Shown here: positions 30,212-34,216 of the stretch, one piece after another | Layout of the letters: each line of letters begins with the position of its first letter | Position numbering within the stretch: the stretch's first letter is position 1 | Source of the DNA: JAJPJX01 sp964568355 | GTDB lineage: Bacteria > Acidobacteriota > Terriglobia > Bryobacterales > Bryobacteraceae | DNA length: 34,216 bases | Assembly: GCA_964568355.1 (NCBI GenBank) | Contig: CAZMRK010000334.1 | Span: 1-34,216 of the forward strand | Reading direction: 5' to 3' | The notes under the pieces: model-generated | Told to the model about the DNA's origin: nothing | The model's input: the letters and a program-made list of their open reading frames with translations, nothing else | The model's database searches: none | Program-made: the position numbers and the translations under genes

Positions 30212-31285
30212 TCAGTAGCTGATCTTCCCCAAGACCACCGCGCGCCGGGCGCCTGTCGCCGAAGGCACATTGGCTGGCCGCCGGTGCCAGGTCTCATAGG
30301 CCATTACCGCAAAGGCGATGGCCTCCTTGCCGTCGATATCGATCCCATAGTCGGCCGAAGTGGCGATCGCCGTCCCCGGCAGGAAGGCTGCCAGGTGCCC
30401 CAGGATCTCCGGATTATGTGCCCCGCCTCCGGAGACGATCAGTTCATCCGGCCCGTAGGGAGTGGCCCCCATCGCCACCGTTGCCGCCGTCAGCACGGTG
30501 GCGGTCGTAATCAGATCCCGCAGCGAGGCTCCCGACTGCTTCATCCGCGCCACGAACTCCGCGCCATACTGTTCCCGCCCCGCGCTCTTGGGAGGCTTGC
30601 GCCGGTAATAGGGATCCCGTAGCAGGCGATTCAGGAGCTTGCGATCCACCTCGCCCGCCCGGGCGATCTTTCCTCCCCGGTCGAACTTCTGCTTGCCCCC
30701 CGTGTACTCCTGGACCAGTTGGTCGATGACCATATTGCCAGGTCCGGTATCGAAGGCCACCACCTGCTCCGCCGCCGCACCTCTCGGAATCACCGTGATA
30801 TTGCCGATGCCGCCCAGGTTGAGCGCCACGCGGGTACGGCGCGGATGCCGATAGACCAGGTAATCCAGAAACGGCACCAGCGGCGCCCCCTCGCCGCCGG
30901 CCGCGATATCCCGCGCGCGGAAATCGGAGACCACCGGGACGCCGATGCGCTCGGCGATCACCGCTCCTTCGCCGATCTGGAGCGTATTGCGCCGCCCTTC
31001 GTGATAGATGGTCTGGCCGTGGCAGCCGATCAGTTCCACCGGCCCGAAGCGCTTGCAGGCGTGCGCCACGGCCTGCGCGTACAGCTCGCCCAGCCGGTAG
31101 TTCAGCCGCGAAATCTCACCGGTGGTCGTGGTGGTATTCGAAACGCCGAGAATCGCCCGCCGCACCTCCTCGGGGTAGGGTCGCGATTCGAAGCCGATCG
31201 TCTCGATCCGCCGCCCACGCATCTCGATGATAGCGACATCGATGCCGTCGAGCGAGGTCCCGCTCATGATGCCGGCGATCCTCAT
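30212..31285 (-). CDS. anmK: Anhydro-N-acetylmuramic acid kinase
   Basis: 357 residues of the actin-like kinase fold. Signatures: MSGTSLDGID at the N-terminus (ATP phosphate loop), IGCHGQTIYHEG, NLGGIGNITV, FDTGPGNMVIDQL and IVSGGGAHN. It cleaves and phosphorylates anhydro-MurNAc to MurNAc-6-phosphate during peptidoglycan recycling. Its ATG (31285) overlaps the mutS stop (TGA 31284-31282) as ATGA, so it is translationally coupled to the mismatch-repair gene. Length and motifs match the family throughout. No other recycling gene is in the window. Confidence 0.94.
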   Translation of the reverse strand: MRIAGIMSGTSLDGIDVAIIEMRGRRIETIGFESRPYPEEVRRAILGVSNTTTTTGEISRLNYRLGELYAQAVAHACKRFGPVELIGCHGQTIYHEGRRNTLQIGEGAVIAERIGVPVVSDFRARDIAAGGEGAPLVPFLDYLVYRHPRRTRVALNLGGIGNITVIPRGAAAEQVVAFDTGPGNMVIDQLVQEYTGGKQKFDRGGKIARAGEVDRKLLNRLLRDPYYRRKPPKSAGREQYGAEFVARMKQSGASLRDLITTATVLTAATVAMGATPYGPDELIVSGGGAHNPEILGHLAAFLPGTAIATSADYGIDIDGKEAIAFAVMAYETWHRRPANVPSATGARRAVVLGKISY

Positions 31286-33882
31286 GAGCGCCGCAATTCC
31301 TCCTGTAACTCGCTCAGCAGTTGCAGCGCCTCGATGGGCCGCAGCTCATCCAGCTTCAGCCCCCGGATCCGCTCGGCGATGGTGTAGCCTACCGGCTCGA
31401 AGAGTTGAATCTGCACCGGCCCCTCGGGATGCTGCTCCTGTTTGGCGGAAAGCTCCTCGCTCACTACATGCTCGTTGCTCTCGTGCAGCTTCAGCACCTC
31501 GCGAGCCCGCTCAATTACCGGCAGGGGCAGCCCGGCCAGCCGCGCCACCTCGATTCCGTAGCTGCGGTCGGCGCGGCCTGGCTCCACCTTGCGCAGGAAG
31601 ATGATCCGGTCGCCCGCCTCCTTGACCGAGACCATCAGGTTGCGCACGCCGCTGAGCTGATCCGCCAGATCGGTCAGTTCGTGATAGTGCGTCGCAAACA
31701 GCGTCTTGGCCCGCGTGCGGGCGTGGATGTGTTCCACCACCGCCCAGGCCAGGGCTAATCCATCATAGGTGGCGGTACCGCGGCCAATCTCGTCCAGCAC
31801 GATGAAACTACGCGGCGTAGCCGTGTTCAGGATCACCGCGGTCTCGGTCATCTCCACCATGAACGTCGAGCGGCCGCGCGCCAGGTTGTCCGAGGCGCCG
31901 ATGCGGGTAAAGATGCGGTCGATCAGGGGCAGACTGGCCGCTTCGGCGGGCACGAAGCTGCCCATCTGAGCCAGAATCGCGATCAGCGCCGCCTGCCGCA
32001 GATAAGTCGATTTGCCGCCCATATTGGGGCCGGTGATGATGGCGATCAGGTCCTCGCCGTCATTCAGATATAAATCGTTGGGAATGAAGCGTCCGGCCTC
32101 CTGCTCCGCCAGGCGCTCGATTACCGGGTGCCGGCCGCCCAGAATGCGCATCTCGCCTTTTTCGGAAAAGGCCGGCCGGTTGTAGCGATTCTCCGCCGCC
32201 ACCTGCGCCAGGGCCGCGGTGACATCCAGCTCCGCGACCGCCGCGGCGGTAGCACGGATGCGCTGGGCGTGCTCCGCGGCAAATTTCCGCACCTCCTGGA
32301 ACAGCACCTTCTCCAGCTCCAGGATCTTCTCCTGGGCGTCCAGCACTTTGCGCTCGTAATCTTTCAACTCCGGCGTGGTGAAGCGCTCGGCATTGACCAG
32401 CGTCTGCTTGCGCTCGTAGTCCGGCGGTGCAAGGTGCAGGTTGGGCTTCGAAATCTCGATGTAGTAGCCGAAAACGTTGTTGAAGCGCACCTTCAGCGAG
32501 CCGATCCCGGTCCGCGTCCGTTCCCGCGCTTCAATCTGGGCGATATACTGCTGGCCGTTGCGGCTCAGGTCGCGCAGCTCGTCCAGCTCACGATGGAATC
32601 CCGGCCGGATGGTGCCGCCGTCGGCCAGATTGACCGGCGGCTCGTCGGCGATAGCTTCGAGGATGCGGTCGCGCACCTCCGGCACCTCGTCCAGCCGATC
32701 GTAAAGATCGCGCAGGCGCGCCGCCCGCTGTGTTTCGAAGCACCGCCGCAATGGTCCGATCTTTTCGAGCGAGCGGCCCAGTGCCAGCACCTCGCGCGGT
32801 CCCGCCGAGCCCATCGTCAGCTTGGCCAGCAGACGTTCGATATCCAGCACGCCACCCAGCTCCTTGCGCAGCTCCGCCCGCAGGATGGTCTGTTGCAGCA
32901 GTTCGCCGGTGGCATCGAGGCGCGCTTCGATCTCCGCGCGGTCCATTGAAGGCGCCAGCAGCCGCTGGCGCAGCAAGCGGCCGCCCATGCCGGTGAGCGT
33001 CTGATCCAGCACGCCCAGCAGCGTGGCGCCTTCGCCGGCAAAAATCGGCTCCACCAGCTCCAGGTTGCGCACCGTCACCGCGTCCAGCACCATGTTATCG
33101 GCGCGGTTGTAGTAGGTCGGCCGGTCCAGGTGGTCGAGTGCGGCGCGCTGCGTATCGCGCAGGTAGTGCAGAATCGCCCCCGCGGCGCATACTGCCGCCG
33201 AACGGTTGGCCAGGCCGCAGCCATCCAGGCTGAGCAGCCGGAAATGCTCGCGCAGCGTTCGATCCGCGTAATCCGTGCTGAAGATCCAGTCCTCCAGCTC
33301 GGTGCGCAGGTAGCGCGACCCCTTCTCCTCGCCCGCAAGCAGGGGCCGGTCGGCCGGGAAGAGCACCTCGCGCGCTCCCAATTGTTCCAGCGTGCCGTTG
33401 ACCTCCTCCGGATCCAGCTCTGTCACCCGGAACTCACCGGTGGAGATGTCCACGTGCGCTACACCGGCCCGGCCGCCCACCCGCGCCACCGCCGCCAGGT
33501 AGTTGTTCTCGTGCGAGCGCAGCAGATTGGCTTCGGTGGCGGTACCCGGTGTGACGACGCGCGTTACCTCCCGCTTGACCAGTTTCTTGGCCAGGCGCGG
33601 GTCTTCCATCTGATCGCAGATGGCGACACGATGGCCTTTCTGAATCAGCCGCGCAATGTACCCTTCGGCCGCATGGTAGGGCACCCCGCACATGGGAATA
33701 GCCGCGCCCTTTTCTTTGTTGCGCGCCGTGAGCGTGATCTCCAGTTCGCGCGCGGCCGTGATCGCGTCCTCGAAGAAGAGCTCGTAAAAATCACCCAGCC
33801 GGAACATCAGCAGCGTATTGGGAACCTGCTGCTTGATGGAGTTGTACTGCCGCATCAGCGGCGTCGAGGCTTCCGATGCCAT
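31282..33882 (-). CDS. mutS: DNA mismatch repair protein MutS
   Basis: 866 residues, complete. The mismatch-recognition motif GDFYELF (Phe-X-Glu) is near residue 30, followed by connector, lever and clamp domains, and an ABC-type ATPase with Walker A GPNMGGKST near 617-625, VEMTET, Walker B region FIVLDEIGRGTATYDG, and ATHYHEL. It finds mismatches and small loops and recruits MutL. The C-terminus is the helix-turn-helix dimerisation part (ELRPIEALQLLSELQEELRRS-like). ATG 33882 begins MASEASTPLMRQY, the usual start. It is followed by anmK with a 4-bp overlap and preceded by the glutamate dehydrogenase gene 43 bp away on the same strand. Confidence 0.97.
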   Translation of the reverse strand: MASEASTPLMRQYNSIKQQVPNTLLMFRLGDFYELFFEDAITAARELEITLTARNKEKGAAIPMCGVPYHAAEGYIARLIQKGHRVAICDQMEDPRLAKKLVKREVTRVVTPGTATEANLLRSHENNYLAAVARVGGRAGVAHVDISTGEFRVTELDPEEVNGTLEQLGAREVLFPADRPLLAGEEKGSRYLRTELEDWIFSTDYADRTLREHFRLLSLDGCGLANRSAAVCAAGAILHYLRDTQRAALDHLDRPTYYNRADNMVLDAVTVRNLELVEPIFAGEGATLLGVLDQTLTGMGGRLLRQRLLAPSMDRAEIEARLDATGELLQQTILRAELRKELGGVLDIERLLAKLTMGSAGPREVLALGRSLEKIGPLRRCFETQRAARLRDLYDRLDEVPEVRDRILEAIADEPPVNLADGGTIRPGFHRELDELRDLSRNGQQYIAQIEARERTRTGIGSLKVRFNNVFGYYIEISKPNLHLAPPDYERKQTLVNAERFTTPELKDYERKVLDAQEKILELEKVLFQEVRKFAAEHAQRIRATAAAVAELDVTAALAQVAAENRYNRPAFSEKGEMRILGGRHPVIERLAEQEAGRFIPNDLYLNDGEDLIAIITGPNMGGKSTYLRQAALIAILAQMGSFVPAEAASLPLIDRIFTRIGASDNLARGRSTFMVEMTETAVILNTATPRSFIVLDEIGRGTATYDGLALAWAVVEHIHARTRAKTLFATHYHELTDLADQLSGVRNLMVSVKEAGDRIIFLRKVEPGRADRSYGIEVARLAGLPLPVIERAREVLKLHESNEHVVSEELSAKQEQHPEGPVQIQLFEPVGYTIAERIRGLKLDELRPIEALQLLSELQEELRRS

Positions 33883-33925
33883 CTGGTTTTAACGCGCCGG
33901 TCCGGCGCGATGGCCGGCCTCCCGT

Positions 33926-34216
33926 TCAGGCGTAAATCCCCCTCAGTTTGATTGCGTCGGCCACCCGGTCGAGAGCCAGCATGTAAGCGGCGGTCCGGTT
34001 GTTGACGCTATGCCTCTCCGCATACTGCACTACCGCGTTGAAGCTATCCACCATGATCTCTTCCAGCCGCGTATTCACCAGTTGTTCGTTCCAGAAGAAG
34101 CCCTGGCGATCCTGCACCCACTCGAAATAGGACACCGTGACGCCGCCGGCATTGGCCAGGATATCGGGAATCACGAAGACTTTCTTGTCGCGCAGGATTC
34201 GATCGGCCACCGAGGT
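33926..34216 (-). CDS. Glutamate dehydrogenase C-terminal fragment (5' end beyond window)
   Basis: This is the last 96 residues of a Glu/Leu/Phe/Val dehydrogenase; the frame is open to the last base of the window, so the start lies outside. The conserved VFVIPDILANAGGVTVSYFEW block of the nucleotide-binding domain is present, split here as PDILANAGGVTVSYFEW, then a helical C-terminus ending LRGIYA. The enzyme interconverts glutamate and 2-oxoglutarate plus ammonia with NAD(P). Cofactor preference cannot be judged from this part. mutS lies 43 bp downstream on the same strand. Confidence 0.9.
   Translation of the reverse strand, partial: TSVADRILRDKKVFVIPDILANAGGVTVSYFEWVQDRQGFFWNEQLVNTRLEEIMVDSFNAVVQYAERHSVNNRTAAYMLALDRVADAIKLRGIYA

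Overview
The window is a GC-rich, densely coded bacterial chromosome segment with short intergenic gaps and many 4-bp ATGA overlaps. The gene content suggests an Acidobacteriota soil-type genome, possibly of the Bryobacterales/Solibacter kind. It includes multiheme cytochrome and cytochrome b modules, a Tat-exported Gfo/Idh/MocA oxidoreductase, a HEAT-repeat protein, bd oxidase, ECF sigma factor with membrane partner, and dispersed imperfect-palindrome repeats. No rRNA, tRNA, CRISPR array, insertion sequence or phage gene was recognised. The taxonomic assignment is inference from gene content, not from a marker gene.

Layout. 1-2126: end of a respiratory operon (truncated membrane cytochrome b, then a NapC/NirT-type multiheme cytochrome c). 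2207-3076: tandem universal stress protein. 3175-6114: two adjacent CPA-type cation:proton antiporter-like proteins, the first with a proline-rich extracytoplasmic N-terminus and without the Asp found in the second. 6185-9137: a small CDDC redox-type domain protein overlapping a large ADP-forming acyl-CoA synthetase fused to a GNAT acetyltransferase. 9162-14312: accessory region with a secreted proline-rich protein, a hypothetical protein, a GT39-like membrane glycosyltransferase, a TfoX-like small protein, and a secreted-protein gene broken by an in-frame amber stop. Two direct copies of a REP-like repeat flank the last two. 14477-17666: Tat-exported oxidoreductase, HEAT protein and M19-type dipeptidase. 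17676-20048 (minus): cytochrome bd oxidase cydAB. 20172-24211 (plus, divergent from cydA): zinc-ribbon membrane protein, ECF sigma factor, membrane anti-sigma-like protein carrying a C-terminal CXXCH, and a CcmF-type haem lyase. 24091-27072 (minus): hybrid histidine kinase lacking its phospho-acceptor His, LpxL-type acyltransferase, small membrane protein. 27106-29386 (minus): cysteine desulfurase and MnmA, a sulfur-relay pair for tRNA thiolation. 29404-30195: SAM hydrolase. 30212-33882 (minus): mutS-anmK. 33926-34216 (minus): truncated glutamate dehydrogenase.

How the genes may work together. Two blocks concern electron transport: the cytochrome b/multiheme c pair at the left edge and the cydAB / sigma / CXXCH anti-sigma / CcmF cluster in the middle. 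The second is the most interesting region. A sigma factor is translationally coupled to a membrane protein whose extracytoplasmic C-terminus has a c-type haem-attachment motif. The next gene is a haem lyase of the type that attaches such haems. The cluster is divergent from bd oxidase across a spacer holding a perfect 8-bp inverted repeat. I propose, as inference, a covalent-haem redox/gas sensor controlling an ECF sigma factor.
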